Assembly (NCBI RefSeq): GCF_026420845.1
Contig: NZ_JAOWCB010000001.1
Location: 248,001-312,000 of the forward strand
DNA: 64,000 nt
DNA from: Streptomyces sp. PR69
GTDB lineage: Bacteria; Actinomycetota; Actinomycetes; Streptomycetales; Streptomycetaceae
Reading direction: 5' to 3'
This document shows positions 17,202 to 27,108 of this stretch, piece after piece (position 1 is the first letter of the stretch; each line of letters begins with the position of its first letter). A model generated the notes under the pieces. It saw nothing but the letters and a program-made list of their open reading frames with translations, made no database searches and was not told where the DNA came from. The translations under genes and the position numbers were made by a program.

Positions 17202-17813
17202 ATGCGCAACACCGTCAGACGGCTGTCCGCCGCAGCCGTCGCCGCCGCCGCACTGTGCGCGCTGCCCATGTCGACCGCGACCGCGACCGCCGCCGCGACC
17301 GCCGCCGCGACCGCCGACGACCGGGCGTCCCTCGCGTACAAGCGTCTGAACATCACCATGCAGGCGCAGCAGAAGACCAACTGGTGCTGGGCCGCCGCGG
17401 GCAACACCATCGCGGACTGGTTCGGCCGGAACCACAGCCAGAACCAGTTCTGCAACGCCGCCTTCAACCGTCAGCAGGGCTACGAGTGCCCCAACTGGCA
17501 GGCCACGCTCGGCCATGTGCAGCGAGGACTGCGCTGGGCGGGCGTCAACCCGGGCTCGTACGTCAACGGCTGGCTGCGCTACTCCACCGTGCAGACGGAG
17601 ATCAACGGCAACCGCCCGATCGAGACCCGCATCCAGTGGTCGAGCGGCGGCGGCCATATGCATGTGATCTACGGCTACGACCAGGCCGACAGCTGGGTCT
17701 ACTGGGGCGACCCCTGGCCGTCCAACTACCGCTACAACTGGGCTTCGCACGCCTGGTACGTCGACAACAACTCGTTCTCCTGGACCCACTCCCTCTACCG
17801 GATCGGGGCGTGA
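17202..17813 (+). CDS. Secreted papain-like cysteine protease (AvrRpt2/C70 type)
   Basis: This 203-residue secreted protein has an N-terminal signal peptide of about 38 residues ending in Ala/Thr repeats. The mature domain matches the papain-like group containing AvrRpt2: QQKTNWCWAAAGNTIADWFG places the nucleophile at Cys62, GGGHMHVIYGYD gives the catalytic His near 152, and VYWGDPWP the acidic residue near 170. Two further cysteines (84, 96) could form a disulfide. Substrate is unknown. GGAGG lies 7 nt before ATG 17202. The downstream gene overlaps its stop codon, so the two proteins are likely made together. Confidence 0.85.
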   Translation: MRNTVRRLSAAAVAAAALCALPMSTATATAAATAAATADDRASLAYKRLNITMQAQQKTNWCWAAAGNTIADWFGRNHSQNQFCNAAFNRQQGYECPNWQATLGHVQRGLRWAGVNPGSYVNGWLRYSTVQTEINGNRPIETRIQWSSGGGHMHVIYGYDQADSWVYWGDPWPSNYRYNWASHAWYVDNNSFSWTHSLYRIGA

Positions 17814-18685
17814 GCGCGATGACGACCATGCGACGCATCACCCGTGCCTCGGCCGCCTCGGCGGCGGCCGCCTGCCTGTCCCTCGGCGTCATCGGAACCG
17901 CCACCGCCACCGCCGCACCCGCGCCGCCCCCGCCCGCGGCCCCCTCCGCCGCGGACCGGGCCGAGGCCCGCTCAGCGGCCGCCGCGCCCGAGACCCTCGC
18001 CACCCTCTCGCGCTTCTTCGCCCGCGACGGCCTGGCCCGGACAGCGGGAGCACCCCGCGTCGAGGGCGCGGCCGTGCCCGTCTACACCCTCGCGCCGGAC
18101 TTCGTCGCCGGGAAGGAAGGCGCTCCTGTGGCACGGCTGGAGTTCCTCGCCAGCGAGGCGGTCGCCCCGGACGGGCGGAAGGCCGCGCTGTGGGCCGCCC
18201 GCCACGACGGCAGGTGGCAGGTGGTCAACATCGCCGAAGGCGACGACGAGATCCGGTACGCCCGGCAGGGCGCACGCACACTGCCCGGCGGCACGGTCTT
18301 CCGCGAGCCCCAGATCGACGCCTGGTATGTCTACAAGGGCGCCAAGGTGCTTCCGCTGGACGCCGACGCCCGGCGGGCGGTGGGCGCGCAGGGCGCCACG
18401 CTGGACGCCTACCAGGACCGGGTCGAGCAGGCGTACGCGGACAAGCTTCCCGGCTCCTCCTACGCCCGCAAGGGCGGCGCGGGCGGCTACGCGGAAAGCG
18501 CCCCGCGGCAGGACACGCCGCGGCAGGACGCGCAGCAGGACGCGCCGCGGCGGGCCGAAGCACGCCAGGACGGCACCACGGCCCTGCTCGCCTCGACGGC
18601 CGGGGCGGGCGCGGCCCTCGCCCTGGCCCTGTGCGCGGTCACCGCCCGCCGGATCAGGGCACGGGCCGGCCGGGAAACGGGCTGA
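17810..18685 (+). CDS. Secreted, membrane-anchored partner protein of unknown function
   Basis: This 291-residue protein has an N-terminal signal peptide (RRITRASAASAAAACLSLG...ATAAP), an extracellular region of about 200 residues, a Gln/Arg/Asp-rich spacer with repeated PRQD, and a C-terminal transmembrane segment (LLASTAGAGAALALALCAV) followed by a basic stop-transfer tail. This is type I anchoring; no LPxTG motif is present. I recognise no domain. The start GTG at 17810 overlaps the protease stop (GTGA), indicating translational coupling; ATG at 17819 is an alternative. It could be a chaperone, inhibitor or cell-surface substrate of the protease, by context only. Confidence 0.7.
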   Translation: MSAMTTMRRITRASAASAAAACLSLGVIGTATATAAPAPPPPAAPSAADRAEARSAAAAPETLATLSRFFARDGLARTAGAPRVEGAAVPVYTLAPDFVAGKEGAPVARLEFLASEAVAPDGRKAALWAARHDGRWQVVNIAEGDDEIRYARQGARTLPGGTVFREPQIDAWYVYKGAKVLPLDADARRAVGAQGATLDAYQDRVEQAYADKLPGSSYARKGGAGGYAESAPRQDTPRQDAQQDAPRRAEARQDGTTALLASTAGAGAALALALCAVTARRIRARAGRETG

Positions 18686-18743
18686 AGCGCCCCCGAAGCG
18701 CCCTTGAAGCGCCTCTGAAACGCCCGGGAGCCGGACCCGGGCG

Positions 18744-18779
18744 CCGGACGCCCGGCCCTCCCCCGCGCCGGGCGTCCGG
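18744..18779 (+). terminator. Terminator after protease-partner gene
   Basis: CCGGACGCCCGGC (18744-18756) pairs perfectly with 18767-18779 around a 10-nt loop. Just upstream, 18682-18724 holds four imperfect copies of a GAAGCGCCC-like word. Confidence 0.75.
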
Positions 18780-18850
18780 GCCCGGCCGAGCCCCGTGCTC
18801 CCAGGGCCGGGAAGCCAGAGACGACGGCCCCCGTTGTCACTGCCCGCAAG

Positions 18851-18856
18851 TAGGGT
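18851..18856 (+). promoter_or_regulatory. Candidate uvrC -10 element (leaderless)
   Basis: TAGGGT lies 7 nt before the uvrC ATG at 18864, with no Shine-Dalgarno. TTGTCA at 18834 is too close to be its -35. Confidence 0.5.
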
Positions 18857-18863
18857 GGGCCAC

Positions 18864-20906
18864 ATGGCCGACCCCTCCACCTACCGCCCCAAGCCGGGAG
18901 AGATCCCCGACTCTCCGGGGGTCTACAGGTTCCGCGACGAGCACCGCCGGGTGATCTACGTCGGGAAGGCGAAGAGCCTGCGCCAGCGCCTGGCCAACTA
19001 CTTCCAGGACCTGGCCGGGCTCCACCCGCGGACCCGCACCATGGTCACCACCGCGGCCTCCGTGGAGTGGACGGTCGTCTCCACCGAGGTCGAGGCGCTT
19101 CAGCTGGAATACTCCTGGATCAAGGAGTTCGACCCCCGCTTCAACGTCAAGTACCGGGACGACAAGAGCTATCCCTACCTCGCCGTCACCCTCAACGAGG
19201 AGTTTCCGCGGGTCCAGGTCATGCGCGGCGCGAAGCGCAAGGGCGTGCGCTACTTCGGGCCGTACGCGCACGCCTGGGCGATCCGCGAGACAGTCGACCT
19301 GATGCTCCGCGTCTTCCCCGTCCGCACCTGCTCCGCGGGCGTGTTCCGGAACCATGTGCAGAAGGGCCGCCCCTGCCTGCTCGGCTATATCGGCAAGTGC
19401 TCCGCCCCCTGTGTGGGCCGGGTCACCCCCGAGGAGCACCGCGAACTGGCCGAGGAGTTCTGCGACTTCATGGCCGGCCGCACCGGCACGTACATCCGCC
19501 GCCTGGAGCAGCAGATGAACGAGGCCGCCGAGGAGCTGGAGTACGAGAAGGCGGCACGGCTGCGCGACGACATACAGACCCTCCGGCGAGCCCTGGAGAA
19601 GAACGCCGTCGTGCTCGGCGACGCTACGGACGCCGATCTGATCGCCCTCGCCGAGGACGAGCTGGAAGCCGCGGTGCAGATCTTCCATGTCCGAGGCGGA
19701 CGGGTGCGCGGCCAGCGCGGCTGGGTCACCGACAAGGTCGAGGCCGTCGACACCGGGGCACTGGTCGAGCACGCACTGCAGCAGCTGTACGGAGAGGAGA
19801 GCGGCGACGCCGTCCCCAAGGAGGTCCTCGTCCCGGCCCTGCCCGAGGACCCCACGGCCGTCACCCAGTGGCTCGGCGGCCGCCGCGGCTCGAATGTCTC
19901 CCTGCGTGTGCCGCGGCGCGGCGACAAGAAGGACCTGATGGAGACGGTCCAGCGCAACGCGCAGCAGGCGCTGGCCCTGCACAAGACCAAGCGCGCCAGC
20001 GATCTGACCACCCGCTCGCGCGCCCTGGAGGAGATCGCCGAGGCCCTCGGGCTCGACTCCGCTCCGCTGCGGATCGAGTGCTTCGACATCTCCCACCTCC
20101 AGGGCGAGGACGTGGTGGCATCCATGGTCGTCTTCGAGGACGGGCTGCCCCGCAAGAGCGAGTACCGCCGCTTCCAGATCAAGTCCTTCGACGGTCAGGA
20201 CGACGTCCGCTCCATGCACGAGGTGGTGAGCAGGCGCTTCAAGCGCTACCTCGCGGAGAAGGACAGGACGGGGGAGTGGATCGGGGCCGACTCGCCTGAG
20301 GACGCCGACGCCGCGGCGCATTCCCCCACGCATTCCCTGGCGGGCTCCCCGGCGGGCGGCGCGGTCCCCGCTGACGACGGCCGGCCCAAACGGTTCGCCT
20401 ACCCGCCCCAGCTCGTCGTGGTCGACGGCGGAGCGCCCCAGGTGGCCGCCGCCCAGCGCGCCCTCGGCGAACTGGGCATCGACGATGTCGCCGTCTGCGG
20501 GCTGGCCAAGCGGCTGGAGGAGGTCTGGCTGCCCGGCGAGGACGACCCGGTGGTGCTGCCGCGCTCCAGCGAGGGCCTCTATCTCCTTCAGCGCGTCCGT
20601 GACACGGCCCATGACTTCGCCATCCGCTATCAGCGCTCCAAGCGGACCAAACGCATCAGGACCGGTCCCCTGGACGCCGTGCCGGGTCTCGGAGAGACCC
20701 GCAAGCAGGCCCTGATCAAGCATTTCGGCTCGGTGAAGCGGCTGCGGCAGGCCACAATCGAGCAGATCACCGAGGTTCCCGGCATGGGCCGCAAGACGGC
20801 GGAGTCCGTCGTCGCGGCGCTTGCCGAAGCGGCTCCGGCCGCGCCCGCCGTGAACACGGCGACAGGAGAGATCATGGAAGAGAACAACGGGGGCAGCACG
20901 AGATGA
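18864..20906 (+). CDS. uvrC: UvrABC excinuclease subunit C
   Basis: UvrC makes both incisions of nucleotide excision repair. The 680-residue product contains the N-terminal GIY-YIG nuclease domain (PGVYRF near residue 17, [14 protein letters not shown] near 29), a Cys cluster ([19 protein letters not shown]) of the type that binds Fe-S in UvrC, the UVR motif around [11 protein letters not shown] that contacts UvrB, the RNase H-like second nuclease domain ([26 protein letters not shown]), and tandem helix-hairpin-helix motifs ([31 protein letters not shown]). A Pro/Ala/Ser-rich insert of about 40 residues lies within the RNase H-like domain. It heads a four-gene overlapping operon. Confidence 0.97.
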   Translation: MADPSTYRPKPGEIPDSPGVYRFRDEHRRVIYVGKAKSLRQRLANYFQDLAGLHPRTRTMVTTAASVEWTVVSTEVEALQLEYSWIKEFDPRFNVKYRDDKSYPYLAVTLNEEFPRVQVMRGAKRKGVRYFGPYAHAWAIRETVDLMLRVFPVRTCSAGVFRNHVQKGRPCLLGYIGKCSAPCVGRVTPEEHRELAEEFCDFMAGRTGTYIRRLEQQMNEAAEELEYEKAARLRDDIQTLRRALEKNAVVLGDATDADLIALAEDELEAAVQIFHVRGGRVRGQRGWVTDKVEAVDTGALVEHALQQLYGEESGDAVPKEVLVPALPEDPTAVTQWLGGRRGSNVSLRVPRRGDKKDLMETVQRNAQQALALHKTKRASDLTTRSRALEEIAEALGLDSAPLRIECFDISHLQGEDVVASMVVFEDGLPRKSEYRRFQIKSFDGQDDVRSMHEVVSRRFKRYLAEKDRTGEWIGADSPEDADAAAHSPTHSLAGSPAGGAVPADDGRPKRFAYPPQLVVVDGGAPQVAAAQRALGELGIDDVAVCGLAKRLEEVWLPGEDDPVVLPRSSEGLYLLQRVRDTAHDFAIRYQRSKRTKRIRTGPLDAVPGLGETRKQALIKHFGSVKRLRQATIEQITEVPGMGRKTAESVVAALAEAAPAAPAVNTATGEIMEENNGGSTR

Positions 20907-21841
20907 CCGAGCACGACGGAGACGGAGCAGCAGACGTGAGTACGGGCAATGGAACAGAGCCCGGCGAGGCCGCAGAGGCGGCCATCCCCGAGCTGGTGAT
21001 CATCTCCGGTATGTCGGGCGCCGGACGCAGTACGGCGGCCAAGTGCCTGGAGGACCTCGGCTGGTTCGTCGTGGACAACCTGCCGCCCGCGCTGATCCCC
21101 ACCATGGTGGAGCTCGGCGCCCGCTCCCAGGGCAATGTGGCCCGCATCGCCGTCGTCGTGGACGTCCGCGGACGACGGTTCTTCGACAATCTCCGCCAGT
21201 CCCTGGCCGATCTGGACGCCAAGCAGGTCACCCGGCGGATCGTCTTCCTGGAGTCCTCGGACGAGGCGCTGGTGCGCCGCTTCGAGTCCGTCCGCCGCCC
21301 GCACCCCCTCCAGGGGGACGGCAGGATCGTCGACGGCATCGCCGCCGAACGGGATCTGCTGCGCGAGCTGCGCGGCGACGCCGATCTGGTGATCGACACC
21401 TCCAGCCTCAATGTGCATGAGCTGCGCGCCAAGATGGACGCCCAGTTCGCCGGGGACGAGGAGCCCGAGCTGCGGGCCACCGTGATGTCCTTCGGCTACA
21501 AGTACGGCCTGCCGGTCGACGCCGATCTGGTGGTGGACTGCCGCTTCCTGCCCAATCCGCACTGGGTGCCGGAGCTGCGGCCCTTCACCGGACTGCACGA
21601 GGAGGTGTCCGGCTATGTCTTCAACCAGCCCGGCGCCAAGGAGTTCCTGGACCGGTACACCGAGCTCCTCCAGCTGATCGCCGCGGGGTACCGCCGCGAG
21701 GGCAAGCGGTACGTCACCATCGCCGTCGGCTGCACGGGCGGCAAGCACCGCTCCGTGGCCATGTCCGAGAAGCTCGCCGCCCGGCTGGGCGCCGAAGGGG
21801 TCGAGACCGTCGTCGTCCACCGGGACATGGGGCGCGAGTGA
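20903..21841 (+). CDS. rapZ: RNase adapter RapZ-family nucleotide-binding protein
   Basis: This 312-residue protein is RapZ/YvcJ. The N-terminal P-loop domain reads [12 protein letters not shown] (Arg replaces the usual Lys of GKS, as I recall is common in actinobacteria), preceded by a disordered Glu/Gly-rich 30-residue start. The C-terminal domain has the conserved [19 protein letters not shown] and the ending VVVHRDMG. In E. coli RapZ binds GlcN6P and directs RNase E to the GlmZ sRNA; in Gram-positives the role is less clear and GTPase activity has been reported. ATG 20903 overlaps the uvrC stop (ATGA), so translation is coupled. Confidence 0.95.
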   Translation: MTEHDGDGAADVSTGNGTEPGEAAEAAIPELVIISGMSGAGRSTAAKCLEDLGWFVVDNLPPALIPTMVELGARSQGNVARIAVVVDVRGRRFFDNLRQSLADLDAKQVTRRIVFLESSDEALVRRFESVRRPHPLQGDGRIVDGIAAERDLLRELRGDADLVIDTSSLNVHELRAKMDAQFAGDEEPELRATVMSFGYKYGLPVDADLVVDCRFLPNPHWVPELRPFTGLHEEVSGYVFNQPGAKEFLDRYTELLQLIAAGYRREGKRYVTIAVGCTGGKHRSVAMSEKLAARLGAEGVETVVVHRDMGRE

Positions 21842-22872
21842 CCGGACGCACCCTCCGGCTGCGACGGCTGCGCAGGACCGGCCACGCCCCCTCCGGGCAC
21901 AAGCGCGGAGCTCAGCCCAAGGTCGTCGCCCTCGGCGGCGGCATGGGCCTGTCCGCCTCGCTCGCGGCCCTGCGCCGGATCACCGGCGATCTCACCGCGG
22001 TCGTCACCGTCGCCGACGACGGCGGCTCCAGCGGACGGCTGCGCGAGGAGCTCGGCGTGCTGCCGCCGGGCGATCTGCGCAAGGCGCTCGCCGCCCTGTG
22101 CGGCGACGACGACTGGGGCCAGACCTGGGCCCGGGTCATCCAGCACCGCTTCCAGTCCAAGGGCGATCTGCATGAGCACGCCGTCGGCAATGTGCTGATC
22201 GTCGCCCTCTGGGAGCAGCTCGGCGACCATGTCCAGGCCCTGGACCTGGTCGGCAAGCTCCTCGGGGCGCACGGCCGGGTGCTGCCGATGTCCGCGGTGC
22301 CGCTGGAGCTCCAGGCGCTCGTACGGGGCCATGACCCCGCCCGCCCCGATGCGGTGGCCACGGTGCGCGGGCAGGCGACCGTGGCGCTCACCCCCGGCGA
22401 AGTGCAGTCGGTGCATCTCGTCCCGCACGACCCGCCCGCCGTGCCCGAGGCGGTCTCGGCCGTTCTGGACGCCGACTGGGTGGTGCTCGGGCCCGGCTCC
22501 TGGTTCTCCTCGGTCATCCCGCATCTGCTGGTGCCCGAGCTGCTTGAGGCGCTGACGGCGACCAAGGCCAGGAAGGTCCTGTCGCTCAATCTCGCCCCGC
22601 AGCCCGGTGAAACCGCGGGCTTCTCACCGCAGCGTCATTTGGAGGTTTTGGGGCGACACGCGCCTAAACTCGCCCTGGACGTGGTGCTGGCCGACGAGGC
22701 CGCCGTGCCCGACCGCGAGTCCCTCTCCGACGCCGCCAAGCGGCTGGGCGCGGCGGTGGAGCTGGCGCCCGTGGCCAGGCCCGACGGTGTTCCGAAGCAC
22801 GACCCGGAGCTGTTGGCCGCCGCGTACGACCGTATTTTTCGGATGCATGGAAGGATCGGCCCATGGCGATGA
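21838..22872 (+). CDS. yvcK: YvcK/CuvA-family gluconeogenesis factor
   Basis: This 344-residue YvcK-like protein binds UDP-sugars and supports growth and cell-wall synthesis on gluconeogenic carbon sources in Bacillus and mycobacteria. It shows the family signature [18 protein letters not shown] near residue 29 (CofD-like fold), [22 protein letters not shown], and [12 protein letters not shown] basic Arg-rich start of about 25 residues precedes the fold. GTG 21838 overlaps the rapZ stop (GTGA). Its 3' part contains what looks like a dedicated promoter for whiA. Confidence 0.95.
   Translation: MTGRTLRLRRLRRTGHAPSGHKRGAQPKVVALGGGMGLSASLAALRRITGDLTAVVTVADDGGSSGRLREELGVLPPGDLRKALAALCGDDDWGQTWARVIQHRFQSKGDLHEHAVGNVLIVALWEQLGDHVQALDLVGKLLGAHGRVLPMSAVPLELQALVRGHDPARPDAVATVRGQATVALTPGEVQSVHLVPHDPPAVPEAVSAVLDADWVVLGPGSWFSSVIPHLLVPELLEALTATKARKVLSLNLAPQPGETAGFSPQRHLEVLGRHAPKLALDVVLADEAAVPDRESLSDAAKRLGAAVELAPVARPDGVPKHDPELLAAAYDRIFRMHGRIGPWR
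22655..22670 (+). promoter_or_regulatory. Candidate internal whiA promoter with WhiA box
   Basis: Within yvcK, GACAC at 22655-22659, the core word bound by WhiA, lies directly upstream of TAAACT at 22665-22670, a good -10. The surrounding stretch (ATTTGGAGGTTTTGG) is unusually T-rich for this genome. A sporulation-specific autoregulated whiA promoter in this position is known from S. coelicolor. Confidence 0.55.
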
Positions 22873-23852
22873 CGGCAGCGGTGAAGGATGAGATCTCCCG
22901 GCTCCCCGTCACCCGGACCTGCTGCAGAAAGGCGGAGGTCTCGGCGATTCTTCGGTTCGCGGGCGGGCTGCATCTGGTCAGCGGGCGCATCGTGATCGAA
23001 GCGGAGCTGGACACCGGGATCGCGGCCCGCCGGCTGAAGCGGGACATCCTGGAGATCTTCGGACACAGCTCCGAGCTGATGGTGATGGCCCCCGGAGGGC
23101 TGCGGCGAGGTTCCCGCTATGTCGTACGGGTGGTGGCGGGCGGCGACCAGCTCGCCCGTCAGACCGGCCTCGTCGACGGCCGCGGCCGGCCCATCCGCGG
23201 GCTGCCCCCGCAGGTCGTCTCCGGCGCGACCTGTGACGCCGAGGCCGCCTGGCGCGGCGCCTTCCTGGCGCATGGCTCGCTGACCGAGCCGGGCCGCTCC
23301 TCCTCCCTCGAAGTCACCTGCCCGGGCCCGGAAGCCGCCCTGGCGCTCGTCGGCGCGGCCCGCCGGCTCTCCATCGCGGCCAAGGCGCGGGAGGTGCGGG
23401 GCGTGGACCGGGTCGTCGTACGGGACGGCGACGCGATCGGCGCGCTGCTGACCCGGCTCGGCGCGCATGAGTCGGTGCTGGCCTGGGAAGAGCGGCGGAT
23501 GCGGCGCGAGGTGCGCGCCACCGCCAACCGGCTGGCCAACTTCGACGACGCCAACCTGCGCCGCTCGGCACGCGCCGCGGTGGCCGCGGGGGCGCGGGTG
23601 CAGCGGGCGCTGGAGATCCTGGGCGAGGAGGTGCCCGAGCACCTCGCCGCGGCGGGGCGGCTGCGGATGGAGCACAAGCAGGCGTCCCTGGAGGAGCTGG
23701 GTGCGCTGGCGGATCCGCCGCTGACGAAGGATGCGGTGGCGGGGCGGATTCGGCGGTTGCTGGCGATGGCGGACAAGCGGGCGGCGGATCTGGGGATTCC
23801 GGGTACGGAGTCCAACCTCACGGAGGAGATGGCGGACGGCCTGGTGGGCTGA
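22863..23852 (+). CDS. whiA: Sporulation regulator WhiA
   Basis: WhiA is the DNA-binding regulator that works with WhiB to switch aerial hyphae into sporulation septation. The 329-residue product has an N-terminal LAGLIDADG-like domain without nuclease residues ([47 protein letters not shown]) and a C-terminal HTH ([31 protein letters not shown]) that recognises GACAC. ATG 22863 lies 10 nt inside yvcK, with GGAAGG 6-9 nt upstream. It ends the uvrC-rapZ-yvcK-whiA operon and is followed by a repeat-rich gap. Confidence 0.97.
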   Translation: MAMTAAVKDEISRLPVTRTCCRKAEVSAILRFAGGLHLVSGRIVIEAELDTGIAARRLKRDILEIFGHSSELMVMAPGGLRRGSRYVVRVVAGGDQLARQTGLVDGRGRPIRGLPPQVVSGATCDAEAAWRGAFLAHGSLTEPGRSSSLEVTCPGPEAALALVGAARRLSIAAKAREVRGVDRVVVRDGDAIGALLTRLGAHESVLAWEERRMRREVRATANRLANFDDANLRRSARAAVAAGARVQRALEILGEEVPEHLAAAGRLRMEHKQASLEELGALADPPLTKDAVAGRIRRLLAMADKRAADLGIPGTESNLTEEMADGLVG

Positions 23853-23990
23853 CCCTTGTACGGCCTGAAGGCCGTGTCCTCAAGCTCCCCCAGCTACCTC
23901 CCCCAGACTCCGTCCGGAGCCCCCGTACGACGGGGTCTGGGGCGGAGTCCCAGTTACGGGAAGGGGCGGGCAGGGGGAGAAACGCCATAT
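23853..23990. repeat. Intergenic palindromic repeat after whiA
   Basis: This stretch holds ACGGCC-TGAA-GGCCGT (23860-23875) inside a 26-bp segment identical to 9817-9842, then CCCCCAG words and an imperfect GGGTCTGGGGCGGAGTCCCAG stem. It belongs to the same family as the gaps at 9.5, 31.2, 45.9 and 59.5 kb and probably terminates the whiA operon. Confidence 0.7.
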
Positions 23991-24004
23991 TGACATGATC
24001 ATGT
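23990..24004. promoter_or_regulatory. TTGACATGATCATGT palindrome before carboxypeptidase gene
   Basis: A perfect 12-bp palindrome ACATGATCATGT (23993-24004) overlaps TTGACA (23990-23995), a consensus -35. No clear -10 follows at 17-18 nt. It lies 59 nt before the carboxypeptidase start and could be an operator. Confidence 0.45.
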
Positions 24005-24062
24005 TGGATGACGAGCCTGTCCTCCTGTTCGCTCACGTGGCAGACAACCGCAAGGGGGGCTC

Positions 24063-27038
24063 ATGAGACGCAAGGCGAGATCGATCCTCGCAGCAAGCGC
24101 GCTACTCCTTGGCACACTCGCGGCCGCGCCGTTCGCCCAGGCTGAACCCCGGGCCGGGAACCAGGCGGGTGCGGGCAAGGCCGCTGATCCCGCGGCGGAT
24201 GCCGTCAAGGTGTTCGACGCGGAGGTTTCCAAGGAGCAGGTTCCGCTGCTCCTCGCACTGGGGCAGGACGCCCATGAACTGGGCGAGCGGGCTCCTGAGC
24301 GGGGGACCGCGCGGGTGGAGCTGTTCCTGACCGATGCGCAGGCGGCAGGGCTGGAGAAGCAGGGCGTACAAGTCACCGAACGCAAGGTCCCGGCCAAAAC
24401 GCAGGCCCGTCTCCAGGCCGCGGGCGACGGCGTGTACCGGCCGTACGGCGGCAAGGGCAACCTCAAAGAGGAGATCGTCGAGACCGCCGCGGCCCACCCG
24501 GGCATCGCCAAAGTGGTCTCCATCGGCAAGACCCTCCAGGGTCAGGACATCCTCGCCCTCAAGCTCAGCAAGCACGCCAGGAAGACCAAGGACGGCTCCA
24601 AGCCCTCCGTGCTGTATGTGTCCAATCAGCACGCCCGTGAGTGGATCACTCCGGAGATGACGCGCCGGCTGATGCACCACTACATCGACAACTACGGCAA
24701 GGACCGGCGGATCACCAGGGTCGTGGACTCCGCCGAGCTGTGGTTCGTCATCTCCGCCAACCCCGACGGATACGACCACACCCACAAGTCCCCCGCCAAC
24801 CGCCTCTGGCGCAAGAACCTCAGGGACAACGACGGCGACGGAGCGATCACCAACGCCGACGGCGTGGACCTCAACCGCAACTTCCCCTACAAGTGGGGCT
24901 ATGACAACGAGGGTTCCTCGCCGAACCCGGCCAGTCAGACCTACCGCGGCACCGGCCCGGCCTCCGAGCCCGAGACCGTCGCCATGGACCGCTTTATGAA
25001 GCGCATCGGCTTCACCTTCGGCATCAACTACCACTCCGCCGCCGAGCTGATCCTCTACGGCGTCGGCTGGCAGGTCGCCACCCCCACCCCGGACGACGTG
25101 CTCTACAAGGCGCTCGCCGGCACCCCGGAGAACCCGGCGGTGCCCGGCTACTACCCGCAGCTGTCCTCCGAGCTCTACACCACCAACGGGGAGACCGACG
25201 GGCACGCCGCCAACGTCAACGGGACGATGATGTTCACCCCGGAGATGACCACCTGTCAGACCGTGTCCGACCTGGACCCGGACGACCCGTGGAACCGTGA
25301 GGACTGCCAGTCCGGCTTCAACTTCCCCGACGACGAGAAGCTGATCCAGGCGGAGTTCGCCAAGAACATCCCCTTCGCGCTCTCCGTCGCCGAGAGCGCC
25401 CTCCACCCCGACCGGCCGTCCTCGGCCGTCGGACTGGAGGCCCCGGACTTCACCGTCGACCCGTTCGACGTCTCGTACGCCCGCGGCGGCAGCCAGGAAG
25501 TGTCGGTCATCGCACGCAAGTCCGTACGCCACAAGGAGCTCAAGTACCGCATCAACGGCGGGCGCGTCCATGACCAGAAGCTCCGGCCATGGCGGGGCGG
25601 CGAGCGCTACGGCGGCGAGGACAACATCAGCTTTGACGAGTACCGCGCCCGGGTCAGGGGCGCGGACGCCGGAGACCGGGTCGAGGTCTGGTTCACCGGT
25701 CGAAAGGGGTACGGCAAGCGCACGTCCAGCGAGCACTTCACCTACACCGTGGCCGAGCGGCCCCGCGCCCGCACCCTGGTGATCGCCGAGGAGGGCGCAC
25801 CCGCCCAGCACACCCGGACCTACGTCGACGCCCTGCGGGCGGCCGGCCGCAAGGCCGCCGTCTGGGACGTCGCCACCCAGGGCGTCCCGCATCCGCTCGG
25901 CGTGCTCTCCCACTTCTCCGCGGCCGTCCACTACACCGGCGGCCGGACACCCGGCGGCGACACCCAGCTCGCGCTCCGCGACTACCTCAACGAAGGCGGC
26001 CGGCTGATCGAGGCCGGAGAGGCAGCGGGCGGCGGCGCCCAAATCGGCCGGGCGTTCACCGACGACTTCAGCCAGTACTACCTCGGGGCGTACAGCAGGA
26101 CCTCCGCGCCGACCGCCGCCGGGCTGATCGGCGCGGGCCGGCTCGACGGCTTCACCGGACCGCTGGCGGACGCGGCCGGCAACCCGCTGGACGCCGCCGG
26201 CGCCTACACCGTCACCTCCGACAGCCTGTCCGCGGAGGACTTCCCGCAGTTCAGCAGCGCCCAGGCCGGCAGCTACAGCGGGGTGCGAAACCCCTACGCC
26301 CCGTACGCGGGCGACTGGATGGCCTCCGCGCCCCACGCCGACAACGACTGGAAGCGGCTGGTGCGCACCGTGGACCTCACCGGCGTCACCGCCGCCGACA
26401 GGCCTCAGCTCAGGCTGGCGCTCAACTGGGACCACGAGCCCGGCTACGACCATGCGCTGCTGGAGGCCCACACGGTCGGCGCCGACGACTGGACGACCCT
26501 CCCCGAGGAGAGCGGGCTGACCGGCACGGCCGTGCCCACCGAGTGCGACGCCGGGTTCTTCGTCAACGGCCATCCCTTCCTGCGCCACTATCTGACTCTC
26601 GACTCGGGCGGCTGCACCGCGACCGGCTCCACCGGCGAGTGGCACAGCTTCACCGCCTCCTCCGGCGGCTGGCGGCAGGTCTCCTTCGATCTGAGCCGTT
26701 ACGCGGGCAAGCGGGTCGAGCTCTCCCTCAGCTCCGTCACCGACCCCGGATTCGGCGGCCGCGGGGTCTTCGCCGACGACACCCGCCTGGTCATCGGCGG
26801 GGCGGAGCAGCAGACGGAGGGCTTCGAGACCTCGCTCGGCCCCTGGGCCGTCCAGGCCGCGCCCGAAGGCTCCCCCGAGGTGGCAGGCGACTGGGGGCGC
26901 ACCGGCGAGCTCTTCAAGTCCTACGCCGCCGTCACCACGCGTGACACGGTGCTCCTCGGCTTCGGCCTGGAGCACATCCCCGCGGCGGCCGACCGCGCCC
27001 AGCTCGTCCGGAAGGCGCTGCGGGCACTGCGCCGCTGA
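24063..27038 (+). CDS. Secreted M14-family zinc carboxypeptidase, multidomain
   Basis: This 991-residue secreted enzyme removes C-terminal residues from peptides. A signal peptide of about 27 residues (ending AQA) is followed by a propeptide-like region to about residue 125. The M14 domain then runs to about 435, with zinc ligands His190 and Glu193 (NQHAREW) and His324 (INYHSAAE), and catalytic Glu394 (FTPEMTT). DNDGDGAITNADGVD near 255 resembles a calcium-binding loop. The remaining 550 residues contain at least two beta-rich modules, one with VIAEEGAPAQHTRTYVDALR resembling a glutamine-amidotransferase-like fold, and one jelly-roll-like segment. GGGGGG lies just before ATG 24063. It is monocistronic. 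Confidence 0.92.
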   Translation: MRRKARSILAASALLLGTLAAAPFAQAEPRAGNQAGAGKAADPAADAVKVFDAEVSKEQVPLLLALGQDAHELGERAPERGTARVELFLTDAQAAGLEKQGVQVTERKVPAKTQARLQAAGDGVYRPYGGKGNLKEEIVETAAAHPGIAKVVSIGKTLQGQDILALKLSKHARKTKDGSKPSVLYVSNQHAREWITPEMTRRLMHHYIDNYGKDRRITRVVDSAELWFVISANPDGYDHTHKSPANRLWRKNLRDNDGDGAITNADGVDLNRNFPYKWGYDNEGSSPNPASQTYRGTGPASEPETVAMDRFMKRIGFTFGINYHSAAELILYGVGWQVATPTPDDVLYKALAGTPENPAVPGYYPQLSSELYTTNGETDGHAANVNGTMMFTPEMTTCQTVSDLDPDDPWNREDCQSGFNFPDDEKLIQAEFAKNIPFALSVAESALHPDRPSSAVGLEAPDFTVDPFDVSYARGGSQEVSVIARKSVRHKELKYRINGGRVHDQKLRPWRGGERYGGEDNISFDEYRARVRGADAGDRVEVWFTGRKGYGKRTSSEHFTYTVAERPRARTLVIAEEGAPAQHTRTYVDALRAAGRKAAVWDVATQGVPHPLGVLSHFSAAVHYTGGRTPGGDTQLALRDYLNEGGRLIEAGEAAGGGAQIGRAFTDDFSQYYLGAYSRTSAPTAAGLIGAGRLDGFTGPLADAAGNPLDAAGAYTVTSDSLSAEDFPQFSSAQAGSYSGVRNPYAPYAGDWMASAPHADNDWKRLVRTVDLTGVTAADRPQLRLALNWDHEPGYDHALLEAHTVGADDWTTLPEESGLTGTAVPTECDAGFFVNGHPFLRHYLTLDSGGCTATGSTGEWHSFTASSGGWRQVSFDLSRYAGKRVELSLSSVTDPGFGGRGVFADDTRLVIGGAEQQTEGFETSLGPWAVQAAPEGSPEVAGDWGRTGELFKSYAAVTTRDTVLLGFGLEHIPAAADRAQLVRKALRALRR

Positions 27039-27077
27039 TCCGTCCGGCGCCCCGCCCCTGAACAGCGGCTCCGCGGT

Positions 27078-27108
27078 CCGCGGTCCTACTGACGGGTATG
27101 GACCGCGG
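27078..27108 (+). terminator. Terminator after carboxypeptidase gene
   Basis: CCGCGGTCC (27078-27086) pairs with GGACCGCGG (27100-27108) around a 13-nt loop, 40 nt after the stop. Confidence 0.6.

Noticed and set aside
18834..18856. TTGTCA plus TAGGGT as a full uvrC promoter
   Set aside because: The spacing is only 11 nt, too short for a -35/-10 pair; only the -10 is kept as a candidate.
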